Counted from the stretch's first letter, positions 42,891 to 53,569 are shown. The stretch is 64,000 nucleotides of DNA from Alloprevotella rava (GCF_014195585.1 NZ_JACICA010000001.1:1-64000); one strand, 5' to 3'. The notes: a model not told the origin generated them from the letters alone. Numbers and translations are program-made.

Positions 42891-45800
42891 ATGAAGGACC
42901 GATTTAATCGATTGGGAACTGCAATGCTAGGTGCGTTGTGTTTGCTTTCAACTTGCGGTATTACTTACTCTTGTTCGGATGATTATGATCTGGACGAAAA
43001 GAAACCTGCGTTTCTTGGAGAAAGTATATATGATGAGTTGAATAGCCGTACCGACAGAACGTTTAAGACAACAATTCGTCTTGTGGACGATTTGGGGTAT
43101 AAGGATGTGCTGTCGAAGACGGGTAGCTTGACGCTCTTTGTGGCCGATGACAAAGCCTATGAACATTTCTTCCAAACTACAACTTGGACAGATGCTAGTG
43201 GCAATCCGATTAGAAGCTACGATCAGCTCTCAACTAACCAAAAGCGCGTGTTGCTCAACAATTCTATGTTGAATAATGCGTATGTGATGGAGAAACTCTC
43301 CAATACGGAGAATAATGGTAAGAACTTGTGCTTGCGCCAAGTTTCTAATGCAACGGCTACTGATACAGTGCCGTATTGGAAATGGTATCAGCTACCTGAA
43401 AATCTTAACGAACCTGATGCCGCCGGTACGGATGCAGGTGATACTAAATATTGGAACTACTACCGCAGAGAAGCCCGCGGTGGTATATATATGGCTGTGG
43501 ATGCTACAAATCCAATGATGACTCACTTCCTAGAGGGTAATATGAACGAGAAGAAAGTGAAGCATGATGATGTAGCTTTTATTCTGAACCTTCCAAGCGG
43601 AAGTTGGCCTGAAACAGAGAATCGTAGCTATATCTACAACCGTCGAGTTATTGAACAAGATGTGACTTGTATGAATGGTTACTATCACGTTCTCGATTCA
43701 GTTCTTGTCACTCCTCCAAATATGGCTGAGGTGATTCGTACAAATGGTGATACGAAATACTTCAATGCTTTGTTGGATCGTTTTAGTGCACCATATTTTA
43801 CTAGTCCATTGACGGATGCATACTCTGCTCTCCATAATATAAATGGTGACTCTATTTTCCAGAAGCGTTATATTTCTTCTAACTCTCAAGGTAATATAGC
43901 CATTGCTCTTGACCCAAAGGGTAAGTCGCTTGGCGATTTCCCGAAACTCGGTTTCGATCCAGCTTGGAATACGTACGCGATATCTTCTTCTACTAAGAAA
44001 GAGAATGATATGGCTGCAATGTTTGTTCCTAGTGATAAGGCGATGAAGGAATACTTCCTCAATGGTGGTGGTCGTGTGCTTATCAACCGTTATGGCAAGA
44101 AGACAAATACAGAAGAGAATTTGCTTTTCAATATTCAGCAGATTCCTCTGAGTGTAATTCAAGCACTGGTTAACAACTTGATGAAGGATTCTTATGCAGA
44201 GACTGTTCCTAGCAAGTACTTGACCATTATGAATGATGCTCAGGATCAAATGTTCCCAGCAACAACTTATGGCAGTGAGGCTGCTTACAAGAATTTGTTT
44301 GAAAAGACTCTTCTTGCTAATAATGGTGTAGTATATATAATGAATACTGTTATTACTCCTGCTGACTATGCAGCTGTAATTGCACCAGCTATTCTTCAGT
44401 CAAATACAAAGGTTATTCGTTCGGTGTTGCGTGCAGACGAACCCTATATTGATGGTACTTCTTACACAAGCGCACCATTGAAGCAGTATTTTAGTACTTA
44501 CTTGAAAGCAATGCAGAGCCGCTTCTCTTTCTTTGTTCCGACAGATGACGGACTTGCAAAGTATGGTTATGTGGATCCTGTGTCTATGTCAAGTGGTATT
44601 CCTTCCAATCGTCGTTATTGGACTTTCGAGTATGGCGCAACTTCTGCAACGGATAATTCTCCTCGCTTGCCCATCAAAGCTATCGCACGTAAGTACAATC
44701 CCGATAAGGATCGCGATGCTTCTGTAGATGGACAAGTTACAGGACGTTATCAGTCATTGCCCAATGACGTCTTGGATAATTCCTATGCGAATAATGACTA
44801 TGGTGCAACAAAACGTGAGTTGCTCATTGAAATGGTTAACCAGCATGTTGTTGTTCATGAGAATAATGATACAAGAGGAATGAATGCAGGTAATCGTTTC
44901 TTTACCTCTCGTAGTGGTGCTCCTATTTATTTAGCTAATGCTGGCGATGCAAGCAATAATGGCCTTGGTATGAAGGTTGAAGGTGGTTTGCAGTTGGATC
45001 AGAATAGCGATGCTTCTGCAGACAACGACAATGTAAGTACTGTTACAGAAGGTTTCGACATGACTTCTGAAAAGAATGGTTATGGTAATGGTATGACTTA
45101 CTTGCTCGATCGCCCGATGCAGCCTACAATGAATTCGGTTTTTGCTATTATGCGCGATCATTCAGAATTTAGTCAATTCTATGACCTTTGTAATTTCTTT
45201 GATTCTGAACTTCTTCAGAAGGCAGGTTTCAAAGATAGTATCAATGGAAAGGCTAATGAGACAGCTCTTTGGAATAACGAGCAGAATAAGTATCGTATCT
45301 TTGTAGCTGAAGACAATGCAGGTAATCACCCTGCAAATGGAGAAAAATTAGTTCGTTTCTTCAATAACTATCGTTATACTATTTACATTCCTACTAATAC
45401 CGCAATGGCTGCAGCTATTGCTAATGGTTTGCCTACTTGGACTTCTATCCAGAATTTCCTTGATGCAAATACGGATGCTGTAACTGGTGCTGTAAGTTCT
45501 GACGCAAAAGTTAAGGCACAAGCTATGATCGTTTGTCTTGTGAACTTCTTGAAGTATCATTTCCAAGATAACGCTTTCTATGTAGACAATGCTACTAATA
45601 GCGGTACATATCAAACGTCTTGTATTGATAATGATAGAAATGTGTATATGTCTATCGGTTTGAAACAAACTACAAATGCAATTGAATTGACCGACCTCAA
45701 TGGAGATACTCGTCATGTTGTTGCGCCTTACAATTTGGTCGCTCGTGATATGAACTTTGATAGAGCTCCGTCTAATATGACGCAATCTCGTTATGTGAGG

Positions 45801-45938
45801 GTTTCTTCTTATGCTGCTATTCATCAGATTGATGGAGTCCTCAGTTTCATGAAGTTAAACTCTGGCCGTTATGATGGTGCTTGGACTACTTCTGGCGGTG
45901 CAAGACGATTTGTTGCAAAATACAGACCACGCAAATAA
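42891..45938 (+). CDS. Large FAS1 (fasciclin) domain lipoprotein
   Basis: A 1015-residue surface lipoprotein, first gene of the FAS1/SusCD locus. The lipobox is at TYSC|SDD (about residue 28), and acidic residues after the Cys fit Bacteroidota surface-export signals. Up to four divergent FAS1-type domains can be traced by their repeated pattern (FADD/FVPSDKAM strand, later H-V/I-DSVL-type strand): about 40-280 (LTLFVADDKAYEHFF; YYHVLDSVLVTP), 285-495 (AAMFVPSDKAMKEYFLNGGG; GVVYIMNTVITP), 500-720 (RFSFFVPTDDGLAKYGYVDP) and 755-1000 (YTIYIPTNTAMAAAIANGLP; IHQIDGVLSFMK). FAS1 domains usually mediate adhesion or ligand binding. No enzyme motif is seen. The SusC gene follows 9 nt later. Confidence 0.88.
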   Translation: MKDRFNRLGTAMLGALCLLSTCGITYSCSDDYDLDEKKPAFLGESIYDELNSRTDRTFKTTIRLVDDLGYKDVLSKTGSLTLFVADDKAYEHFFQTTTWTDASGNPIRSYDQLSTNQKRVLLNNSMLNNAYVMEKLSNTENNGKNLCLRQVSNATATDTVPYWKWYQLPENLNEPDAAGTDAGDTKYWNYYRREARGGIYMAVDATNPMMTHFLEGNMNEKKVKHDDVAFILNLPSGSWPETENRSYIYNRRVIEQDVTCMNGYYHVLDSVLVTPPNMAEVIRTNGDTKYFNALLDRFSAPYFTSPLTDAYSALHNINGDSIFQKRYISSNSQGNIAIALDPKGKSLGDFPKLGFDPAWNTYAISSSTKKENDMAAMFVPSDKAMKEYFLNGGGRVLINRYGKKTNTEENLLFNIQQIPLSVIQALVNNLMKDSYAETVPSKYLTIMNDAQDQMFPATTYGSEAAYKNLFEKTLLANNGVVYIMNTVITPADYAAVIAPAILQSNTKVIRSVLRADEPYIDGTSYTSAPLKQYFSTYLKAMQSRFSFFVPTDDGLAKYGYVDPVSMSSGIPSNRRYWTFEYGATSATDNSPRLPIKAIARKYNPDKDRDASVDGQVTGRYQSLPNDVLDNSYANNDYGATKRELLIEMVNQHVVVHENNDTRGMNAGNRFFTSRSGAPIYLANAGDASNNGLGMKVEGGLQLDQNSDASADNDNVSTVTEGFDMTSEKNGYGNGMTYLLDRPMQPTMNSVFAIMRDHSEFSQFYDLCNFFDSELLQKAGFKDSINGKANETALWNNEQNKYRIFVAEDNAGNHPANGEKLVRFFNNYRYTIYIPTNTAMAAAIANGLPTWTSIQNFLDANTDAVTGAVSSDAKVKAQAMIVCLVNFLKYHFQDNAFYVDNATNSGTYQTSCIDNDRNVYMSIGLKQTTNAIELTDLNGDTRHVVAPYNLVARDMNFDRAPSNMTQSRYVRVSSYAAIHQIDGVLSFMKLNSGRYDGAWTTSGGARRFVAKYRPRK

Positions 45939-45947
45939 TATAGTATT

Positions 45948-48900
45948 ATGAATAACATAAAGTATCTACTGACCGTCGTTCTGTGTTTCTGCTCCTCTAT
46001 TGCATTTGCACAGACCCGAATCACTGGTCATGTATGGAGTAAAGGAGAAGGTGCTATTGTTATGGCAAATGTAATTGAGAAAGATGCCAATAACCGTAAC
46101 GTTTCTGCAACGCAGACAGATGCAAATGGTAATTTCTCAATGGCCATCAAGAATCCCAATAACCGACTTCAAGTATCTTATATTGGTTATGTCACTAAAG
46201 TGACAACCATTGGAGCACAACGTTCTTTCCGTATAGAACTTGTGGATAAGAGTACCTTGAAGGAAGCAGTTATAACGAGTCCACGTCGTGTGAAGTCGAA
46301 TGGTTTGACAATTCCTGAACGTGAAATCTCTGTAGCTAAGCAGACACTTAACATGGACGACATGGAAGGTCTTTCTTTTGAGACTGCTGGTGAAGCTTTG
46401 CAGGGTCAGATTGCAGGTTTGGACATTGTTGCAAATTCTGGTAACCTTGGTGCTGGTACATCCATGCGTTTGCGTGGTGTATCTTCAATTAACGGTTCTC
46501 AAGAACCGCTGATTGTTGTGAATGGTTACATTATGGAGGATTATAACAAGAGCGATCTTGATCTTTCTAATCTTGAAAACCAAGAACAGTTTGCTACTTT
46601 ATTACAGGTTAGCCCTGAAGATATCCAAAGTATCAATGTCCTTAAGGATGCTGCAGCAACAGCCATCTGGGGTTCTCGTGGTTCTAATGGTGTGATTGAA
46701 ATTGTAACTCGTCGTGGTGCTCGCGGTAAAACCAAAGTAAATGTTGGTTATCGCTTCAATGGCTCATGGCAGCCTGAGGGCATGAAGATGCTCAATGGTG
46801 ATGGTTACACTATGATGCTGAAGGAAGCTTACTTCAACCCAACTCAGAGCGATAATGCTTCTGGTATTGCTGAAATTATGTATCTCCAGAACTATCCAGC
46901 TTATTATGGTAATTATAATAAGAATACTGATTGGTTCAAGGAAGTAACACAATTCGGCCAGTCACACAGTGTTGACCTCGCGGTTGCAGGTGGTGGTGAA
47001 AAAGCTACCTTCCGTATTTCTGGTTCTTATGTTCACGAAACCGGTACCATCATTAAGCAGGCTTTGGATCGTTTCACAACGCGTCTTGCTTTGGATTATT
47101 GGGTGAGCGACCGTATTAAGTTTACTTCTGATTTTGGTCTTACATATACGAAGAATGATAAGAACTATGACGATAATCTTTTGAACTATGCATATCAGGC
47201 TATGCCTAATATGACCGTTTATCGTAACGAATATCGTGAAACTGCTGATGGAGTAGGTGAGTATTACAATACCGGTGAATACTTCATCATGCCTCCTGCT
47301 GCAAGTGCTGCAGGTTTGGTTGCTGCTAATAGTAACCGCTCTTCTTACTATCTTGCCGATATGGTGAGGAATGGTAATCCTGTTGCAATTGCAAATCAGG
47401 CTTGGCGTAGATGGTCTACTTACACCATTACCCCACAATTCTCTTTGGAATACAAGCTCTTGGGTAAGGCTGATGATGAAACTCAGTTGAATTATACGGG
47501 TGAAGTGTATATGAATGCTTATACTGAAACTCGTGATGCATATTATCCTCATAGTCTGACATCTCGTGCATGGTCTGATGGTGTTGACTTGACTTCTAAT
47601 TCTGATTTCAAGAATCTTCAGTTCACGACTCGTCATTCTTTTGTATTCAAACCCTATTTCTACAATAACAACCATTCCCTTCAAGTTCTTGCACGCTTCG
47701 AGGTAGGTTCAAGTAATAGTACTCGCCAAAATTCTAGTAATTCTGGTATTAATGGTGGTATTACTGATGCAACTGTTCCTGGTTATCTAACAGGTAGTAG
47801 TACTTCGACTGGTAAAGGTCACACCATGAGTGGTATCAGTTCTATCCACTATGCTTATGGATCTTCTCCTGTTGAATCTAAGTATTCTGCTGACATTACG
47901 TTGCGTGCTGATGGTAGCACCCGTTTTGGTTCTGGCAGTAAGTGGGGATTCTTCCCAGGTGTGTCAGGTCGTTGGAATATCAGTAATGAGAAATTCTTTG
48001 AGCCTCTCAAGAAAGTTGTAAGTATGTTGGCTTTTCGTCCAGGTTGGGGTATTACTGGTAATGCTCCAGGTTCTGAGGGACTAATCTTTAATAAGTATTC
48101 AGCAGCAGGTGTTTATAATGGTGTAACAGCAATTGTTCCTTCTAATCTTCGCCTCACTGAATTGAAGTGGGAAAAGACAAAGTCTTGGAACTTAGGTTTC
48201 AACTTGAATTTATTAGAAGACCTTTTGCAGTTTGATTTGAATATATATAATAAGAGAACGACGGATTTGCTTAATAGCGGTGTAAGTGTTCCTTCCTCAA
48301 CAGGTTATGCTCATTTGGATTATGCTAATGTGGGTTCAATGAAGAATGAAGGCTGGGAACTTTACCTCACTACACGTCCCATCTTTAAGATTGGAAAGTT
48401 TAGTGCAAAACTTCGTTTCAATATTGCTCAGAACATAAATACTATCACCCAAATGGATGCTTCCGTTTTGGCAAGTAATAACACAGAGGTGAATTATAAG
48501 AATGAGCAAGTACTGCGTCGTGTTCAGATTGGTAATGCTTTAGGTGGTATTTATGGTTATCGTTATAAGGGTATCTATGCATATGACTATGCGCATAATG
48601 GTTATTTCTTGAATGACGATAAGAACCAATACTATTATAGTGACAATACTACTAAGAACCCTGATGGAACGAATCGCAATACAGCGAAGAATTCAGGTAA
48701 GACAGCTCCTATTGCTCGTGATGCTCAAGGTAATGTGATTTACGATAAGAATGGTAATCCGTTGCCGATGATGTACAACTATGGTGGTATTAACTATCAG
48801 TTCCAGGGTGGTGATGTTATCTATGATGATATCAATCATGATGGTGAAATCAACCAATTAGATATTGTATATCTAGGTGGTTCCAATCCGAAAGTAAATG

Positions 48901-49385
48901 GAGGTTTTGGTATCGACTTGACTTATGGTAACTGGCAGTTAAAGACTAACTTCAATTTCCGTATCGGTAATAAGATTCTCAATCTTGCACGTATGTATGC
49001 TGAAGATATGCGTACAAACCGCAATCAAAGTGCATCTGTAAACCATCGTTGGAGAAAGAATGGTCAAGTAACTCAGATTCCACGTGCGATGAATTCTTCT
49101 ATTGGCGTATCTTACAATGCTTTGATTAGTGATCGCTATGTTGAACCTGGTGACTTCCTTCGTTTCCAGTACTTCCAGCTTTCTTATTCAGTTCCTGCTA
49201 AGCAATTGAAGAAGTATGGTTTGAGTTCGCTTCGTTTTGCTTTCTCTGGAAACAATTTGTTGTTCTGGACTAAGTATTCAGGAGTTGATCCTGAACATTC
49301 GGCTTATGGCTTTAGCCCATGTACTGATAGTTCACAAACTCCGCGCTCTCGCTCCTTTACCTTTAGTTTGAACTTTGGTTTCTAA
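45948..49385 (+). CDS. SusC/RagA-family TonB-linked outer membrane protein (first pair)
   Basis: A 1145-residue TonB-dependent transporter of the SusC/RagA type. A signal peptide (MNNIKYLLTVVLCFCSSIAFA) is followed by a carboxypeptidase-regulatory-like domain at about 22-105 (TRITGHVWSKGEGAIVMANV). The plug is at about 125-255 with family motifs (LQGQIAGLDIVANSGN; MRLRGVSSINGSQEPLIVVN; INVLKDAAATAIWGSRGSNG; VIEIVTRRG). The rest is a 22-strand barrel. With its SusD partner it would take up an oligomeric ligand across the outer membrane using TonB energy. The ligand cannot be inferred. It is preceded at 9 nt by the FAS1 gene and followed at 13 nt by susD. Confidence 0.95.
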   Translation: MNNIKYLLTVVLCFCSSIAFAQTRITGHVWSKGEGAIVMANVIEKDANNRNVSATQTDANGNFSMAIKNPNNRLQVSYIGYVTKVTTIGAQRSFRIELVDKSTLKEAVITSPRRVKSNGLTIPEREISVAKQTLNMDDMEGLSFETAGEALQGQIAGLDIVANSGNLGAGTSMRLRGVSSINGSQEPLIVVNGYIMEDYNKSDLDLSNLENQEQFATLLQVSPEDIQSINVLKDAAATAIWGSRGSNGVIEIVTRRGARGKTKVNVGYRFNGSWQPEGMKMLNGDGYTMMLKEAYFNPTQSDNASGIAEIMYLQNYPAYYGNYNKNTDWFKEVTQFGQSHSVDLAVAGGGEKATFRISGSYVHETGTIIKQALDRFTTRLALDYWVSDRIKFTSDFGLTYTKNDKNYDDNLLNYAYQAMPNMTVYRNEYRETADGVGEYYNTGEYFIMPPAASAAGLVAANSNRSSYYLADMVRNGNPVAIANQAWRRWSTYTITPQFSLEYKLLGKADDETQLNYTGEVYMNAYTETRDAYYPHSLTSRAWSDGVDLTSNSDFKNLQFTTRHSFVFKPYFYNNNHSLQVLARFEVGSSNSTRQNSSNSGINGGITDATVPGYLTGSSTSTGKGHTMSGISSIHYAYGSSPVESKYSADITLRADGSTRFGSGSKWGFFPGVSGRWNISNEKFFEPLKKVVSMLAFRPGWGITGNAPGSEGLIFNKYSAAGVYNGVTAIVPSNLRLTELKWEKTKSWNLGFNLNLLEDLLQFDLNIYNKRTTDLLNSGVSVPSSTGYAHLDYANVGSMKNEGWELYLTTRPIFKIGKFSAKLRFNIAQNINTITQMDASVLASNNTEVNYKNEQVLRRVQIGNALGGIYGYRYKGIYAYDYAHNGYFLNDDKNQYYYSDNTTKNPDGTNRNTAKNSGKTAPIARDAQGNVIYDKNGNPLPMMYNYGGINYQFQGGDVIYDDINHDGEINQLDIVYLGGSNPKVNGGFGIDLTYGNWQLKTNFNFRIGNKILNLARMYAEDMRTNRNQSASVNHRWRKNGQVTQIPRAMNSSIGVSYNALISDRYVEPGDFLRFQYFQLSYSVPAKQLKKYGLSSLRFAFSGNNLLFWTKYSGVDPEHSAYGFSPCTDSSQTPRSRSFTFSLNFGF

Positions 49386-49398
49386 TTGGAAGAAGACA

Positions 49399-51360
49399 AT
49401 GAAAATGAATAAAATATATGTCAAGTTACTCTCTTTAGCAGGAATTCTCTGCTTTGGTGGAGTATTGCAATCATGTGACGATTACTTGACCGTCTATCCG
49501 ACCGACCAGATTACAGAAGAAAAATTCTGGGAGGATAAGAATGACCTTAATAATGTCCGTGCAGGTGCTTATACGATACTCAATCGTACTACTCCAAGTG
49601 TTATGCTGTGGGGAGAACTTCGCTCAGATAACTTTAAGTTGATGAAGTTAGACAACACATCTCTGCTTCATTTGCAAGATGGTGTTCTTATGCCTTCAGA
49701 GAATATGTTCTCTTGGGCAACATTCTATACTGGTATCAATTATTGCAATCTTGTTCTCTCTCGAGGTCAGCAGATGGTTAATAAAGGTGTAGACCCTAGT
49801 TTTGGTTCTGGTGAATGGCGTCCTATCAAAGCTGAAATGGAAGCACTTCGTGCCTTGTACTATTTCTATTTGATTCGTGCATTCCGTGACGTACCTTATG
49901 TTTCTGAACCTGTCTCTACAGATAAGCAAGCAATGGCAGCGCGTATTCCTGCAACTCCAGGTGTTGCTATTCTTGGCGATCTTATAGACTCTTTAGAGGT
50001 TGTAAAAGATTATGCCGCTGATAATTTTGGTTCAGAAAGTGACAATAAAGGGCGTTTCACAAAGCGTGGTATTCGTGCTTTACTTGCTGATATGTATCTC
50101 TGGCGCGGTTGCCTTCTTAAGAATTATACAAAGAAGCCAACAAATACTCCCTATGGACATATCGTTAATGTTTCTGACGTGACCACGGACTCTATTGTTG
50201 GAACAGATACTCTTAAAGTTTCACGCACAGCGAAAGGTATGGTTATAAATGACGCTTATACTAATGCTTTGGCACAGGAATGCTTTAATAAGGCTATCCA
50301 ACATTGCGATGCTGTACTTGATTATATGAAGGCAAAATATCAAGAGAATTTGCTGAAGAATACTTCTGCATCTACGATTGAAAAAACTCAGCCTTATCCT
50401 TTGATTCGTATTGTAGAAGTAACGGGCGGTACTCCCGATGTTGCCTATAATAGCATCTTTGGTGATAAGAATTCTTCTGAGAGTGTTTTTGAAGTTCAGT
50501 TTGATGGAGTGAACAATGTTAATGGTGCTTATGGAAAGTACTTAAGTAGCTATACCTCATCAGGTATTTCTACTTCTGCATTTGTTGTTAATTCTTTGTT
50601 TGCAAATGTCAATAGTAATGAGTCTGCAAAAGGATTTGGACGTACGGACTTCCGTATGCTAGAGACCATGCAAATAAGCAAAGTTACATCATTCTCCGCT
50701 AATGCGGTTTATCCATATATCAAGAATCTTGCAAGTTCTGTTGCAGCTGATAATTGGCAAGAAATGGGTAAAGGTGGTAGCTATTCTTTCCGCACTTCTT
50801 CAACTTCTGACGCCAATTGGCCTGTTTATCGTCTTTCAGATATTATGTTGATGAAGGCGGAAGCTATTGCTCGCAAGCATGCAGAATCTGATAAGGCCGC
50901 TACATCTTCAGGAATTGTTAATGCAGATCTTTGCGAAGGTTTTGATATGGTTAATGCTCTTTTTGGCAGATACAATCCAGGTCTGAAGCCCGCTACAGCA
51001 ACAGAGCAGAGTGAATATAAGAGTACTCGTCTCAATATGGATCGTACAAAGCTCAATCTCTATTATGGTAAAGATAAGACAGCAGCTAATTTGCTGACTT
51101 TAGTTTATCAGGAGCGTCAACGCGAATTTGTTGGTGAAGGTAAATTCTGGTTTGATATTGTACGCCAGGCTGAAGCTACTAACGAGCCGACAAAGTCTTT
51201 ATCGGATAATATGTCTCTCTCTACTTCTCTCAAGAACCGTTTAAAATTGCTTTATTCACTCTATAATCCTGTTTTCTCTGATGAAATGAAAGTCAATGGA
51301 GTTCCTGCAGGTGGTAAACTGAATCAAAATCCAGTTTGGGATAGATATAGCAAGAATTAA
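49399..51360 (+). CDS. SusD/RagB-family lipoprotein (first pair)
   Basis: The start is the ATG at 49399 (MKMNKIYVKLLSLAGILCFG), giving 653 residues; the open frame reaches back into SusC. The lipobox is GVLQSC|DDYL. SusD fold blocks are seen: DYLTVYPTDQITEEKFWEDK, the TPR-like helices (EMEALRALYYFYLIRAFRDV with PYVSEP; FTKRGIRALLADMYLWRG), VYRLSDIMLMKAEAI and VYQERQREFVGEGKFWFDIV. It caps the SusC pore outside the cell and binds the ligand. It starts 13 nt after susC, and a FAS1 gene follows 10 nt later. Confidence 0.95.
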   Translation: MKMNKIYVKLLSLAGILCFGGVLQSCDDYLTVYPTDQITEEKFWEDKNDLNNVRAGAYTILNRTTPSVMLWGELRSDNFKLMKLDNTSLLHLQDGVLMPSENMFSWATFYTGINYCNLVLSRGQQMVNKGVDPSFGSGEWRPIKAEMEALRALYYFYLIRAFRDVPYVSEPVSTDKQAMAARIPATPGVAILGDLIDSLEVVKDYAADNFGSESDNKGRFTKRGIRALLADMYLWRGCLLKNYTKKPTNTPYGHIVNVSDVTTDSIVGTDTLKVSRTAKGMVINDAYTNALAQECFNKAIQHCDAVLDYMKAKYQENLLKNTSASTIEKTQPYPLIRIVEVTGGTPDVAYNSIFGDKNSSESVFEVQFDGVNNVNGAYGKYLSSYTSSGISTSAFVVNSLFANVNSNESAKGFGRTDFRMLETMQISKVTSFSANAVYPYIKNLASSVAADNWQEMGKGGSYSFRTSSTSDANWPVYRLSDIMLMKAEAIARKHAESDKAATSSGIVNADLCEGFDMVNALFGRYNPGLKPATATEQSEYKSTRLNMDRTKLNLYYGKDKTAANLLTLVYQERQREFVGEGKFWFDIVRQAEATNEPTKSLSDNMSLSTSLKNRLKLLYSLYNPVFSDEMKVNGVPAGGKLNQNPVWDRYSKN

Positions 51361-51370
51361 TATTGGAAAT

Positions 51371-53488
51371 ATGAAAAAGAATATTGTAATATCTAGAATC
51401 AAAGGATTTTGCAGCTTATTGTTGCTATGTACCTTTGCCTTTTCCCTGCAATCTTGCAAGGAAGACATTGATGATTCAAACTTTGCAATAGCTAAGGATA
51501 AGACTGTTACGGATTATTTGGTAGCTTCTGACTCACTGTCTGATATCAAAGCTATCTTTGATCGAGTGAAACTTGGTAGATCTGACAATGCTTCTTCTTT
51601 GACAGCAGTGTTATCAGCTCGTGGTAATTATACAGTTTTTGCTCCGACAAATTCAGCTGTTAAAAAGTATGTTTCATCTCTAACCGGCTCAACTGATGTT
51701 AGTTCTCTAACTTACGAACAAGCCCAGCTGATTGCATTTAATTGCGTGATTGATAATGGCTCGGAAGGTGCTTACGAAACCCCAGATTTCCCACCTTCTG
51801 GTACGTTTACACTGTCCAATCTTAATGACCGTTTGCTTTCTTGTCATCAAGATTCTACTCAAAGTAACAGTCCGTATGTTATCAATGGTACATCTACTGT
51901 TATAAAGGAGAATCAGAAAGTTTCTAATGGTATCGTGCACCTTGTGAATTGTGTAATCTCTCCATCTGCAAATACTGTAGCTGAGATGATTCAGCAAGCA
52001 CCCAATATGAGAATTATGGGTCGTCTTCTTGCGGAGACAGGTTTAGCTGATTCTTTGGCTGCAGATCGTGATCCTTCGTATGAGAATATCGAGCATGAAG
52101 AGAAAGAACCTAGAACTACTTTTGCTGTTTATCGTGATCTTTTGATTCCGCAAAAGCGTTATTTAGGTTTTACTGGATTTGTAGAGACAGATGACGTGTA
52201 TGCTCGTGAGTGGGGCATCAATGTTACTACTAATTCTGAAGGAACTATTACAAACTGGGATCAAGTAAAACAAGCTATTCTTGCCAAGCTTGAACCTGTT
52301 TATGGATCTAATAATGTTGATGATCTGAAGAATCCTGAAAATCCAGTTAATCGCTTTGTTGCTTATCACTTTGTTGAAGGTCGTATACCTTATAATAAGT
52401 TGGTGGTACACTTGAGTGAATATGGTTATAAGTATGGTGCAGATATGAAAAATCCTCAGCGTCTGACTTATTCTGTTGATGTATGGGATTACTATCGTAC
52501 CGTAGGTAAATATCATGATATCTTGAAAGTGACTCAAGTTCCTACAGGAGAGCATGAAATATATTTGAATCGCGTTTCTAAATATAACGATGATTTTGAT
52601 GGCGACTTTTCTGAGGTTTCTACAATTGCCCATACACCAGGTGTAGGTCTTAATGTGAAGATTTCAGCAACAAATGGTCAGTACGATAACAATGCGCTTA
52701 ATGGTTTTTACTATCCTATTGATGGTATACTGTTAAAGACAACAGAAGTTGCTGATGCTTTGGGTGGAGAACGTATGCGTATGGATTTGTCTACAATCTT
52801 GAGTGAAATGTTGTCTAATTCTATTCGTGGTACTGACTATCACTTCTTCCCGAAAGGTTACTTTGCTGCAATTACAAACGAATCTTCTGGTACGAAGTTC
52901 GCTTATCTTACAGCTGCTTGGGGTGGAGGTACGAATTGGACGGACTATCAAGGCGATGAATTTATGGCAGCAGGTCTCTTCGACTTTACTCTGCGCCTCC
53001 CACCAGTTCCGAAGTCAGGTACTTACGAAATCCGTCTTGGTATTTCTCAGAACCCTTTGCGTGGTATGGCTCAGCCTTATTTTGGTGAAGATCCTTATCG
53101 TTTGCAGCCAACAGGTTTGCCTCTTGACCTTCGTCAGCCTGTTGATAACAACTCCAATCCTCAATTGAATTGGCAGGATGACGTAGCAGACGTTGAGACC
53201 AATGTGGAAAATGATAAAAACCTGCGTATTCAAGGCTATATGAAAGCTCCTTTATACTTTGGCGCAAGCGATGGTACTGGTGCTTCTAAGGCTCGTTCTC
53301 TTCCCAATGGTAAAGGGAGCCCCGTCGTACGCCGTATCATTGGTATCCAATATATGGAATCAGGCAAAACTTACTATATACGTTTTAAATCTGCACTCAA
53401 AAAGTTGGACTCTCAGTTCTTCTTGGACTACATAGAGTATTGTCCCTCTAATGTATATAATGGTTCTGCTGCAGAGAATCCATGGTAA
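51371..53488 (+). CDS. FAS1-domain lipoprotein with DUF5108-like C-terminus
   Basis: A 705-residue lipoprotein with lipobox FSLQSC|KED near residue 29. A good FAS1 domain lies at about 45-205 (VTDYLVASDSLSDIKAIFDR; YTVFAPTNSAVKKYVSSLTG; VIDNG...NGIVHLVNCVISP). A second, divergent FAS1 copy runs about 210-480 (MRIMGRLLAETGLADSLAAD; VNRFVAYHFVEGRIPYNKLV; YYPIDGILLKTTE). A C-terminal beta-sandwich of about 215 residues (GTYEIRLGISQNPLRGMAQP; LDSQFFLDYIEYCPSNVYNG) resembles DUF5108, a domain usual after FAS1 in Bacteroidota surface proteins. It follows susD by 10 nt and is probably displayed on the surface with the SusCD complex. Confidence 0.85.
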   Translation: MKKNIVISRIKGFCSLLLLCTFAFSLQSCKEDIDDSNFAIAKDKTVTDYLVASDSLSDIKAIFDRVKLGRSDNASSLTAVLSARGNYTVFAPTNSAVKKYVSSLTGSTDVSSLTYEQAQLIAFNCVIDNGSEGAYETPDFPPSGTFTLSNLNDRLLSCHQDSTQSNSPYVINGTSTVIKENQKVSNGIVHLVNCVISPSANTVAEMIQQAPNMRIMGRLLAETGLADSLAADRDPSYENIEHEEKEPRTTFAVYRDLLIPQKRYLGFTGFVETDDVYAREWGINVTTNSEGTITNWDQVKQAILAKLEPVYGSNNVDDLKNPENPVNRFVAYHFVEGRIPYNKLVVHLSEYGYKYGADMKNPQRLTYSVDVWDYYRTVGKYHDILKVTQVPTGEHEIYLNRVSKYNDDFDGDFSEVSTIAHTPGVGLNVKISATNGQYDNNALNGFYYPIDGILLKTTEVADALGGERMRMDLSTILSEMLSNSIRGTDYHFFPKGYFAAITNESSGTKFAYLTAAWGGGTNWTDYQGDEFMAAGLFDFTLRLPPVPKSGTYEIRLGISQNPLRGMAQPYFGEDPYRLQPTGLPLDLRQPVDNNSNPQLNWQDDVADVETNVENDKNLRIQGYMKAPLYFGASDGTGASKARSLPNGKGSPVVRRIIGIQYMESGKTYYIRFKSALKKLDSQFFLDYIEYCPSNVYNGSAAENPW

Positions 53489-53494
53489 AAATAT

Positions 53495-53537
53495 GAAAGT
53501 GGCTAGTCTCTGTATGTTAGGAGACTGCCCACTTTTC
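53495..53537 (+). terminator. Hairpin inside the FAS1/SusCD operon
   Basis: GAAAGTGG-ct-AGTCTC pairs with GAGACT-gc-CCACTTTTC around a 10-nt loop (14 pairs with an internal 2x2 loop and one bulge). It lies 6 nt after the stop of the second FAS1 gene. The T-run is poor (ACTTTTCATTCC), so it may be a partial terminator or an mRNA-stability element. Confidence 0.45.
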
Positions 53538-53569
53538 ATTCCAATAACCGATTGAAAACAGAAAAGAAT

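Noticed and set aside
46962-47684. 240-residue minus-strand ORF inside the first susC, and a 218-residue one at 56345-57001 inside the second
   Set aside because: They lie antisense to strong SusC genes and have low-complexity, Ile/Arg-rich content typical of shadow frames.
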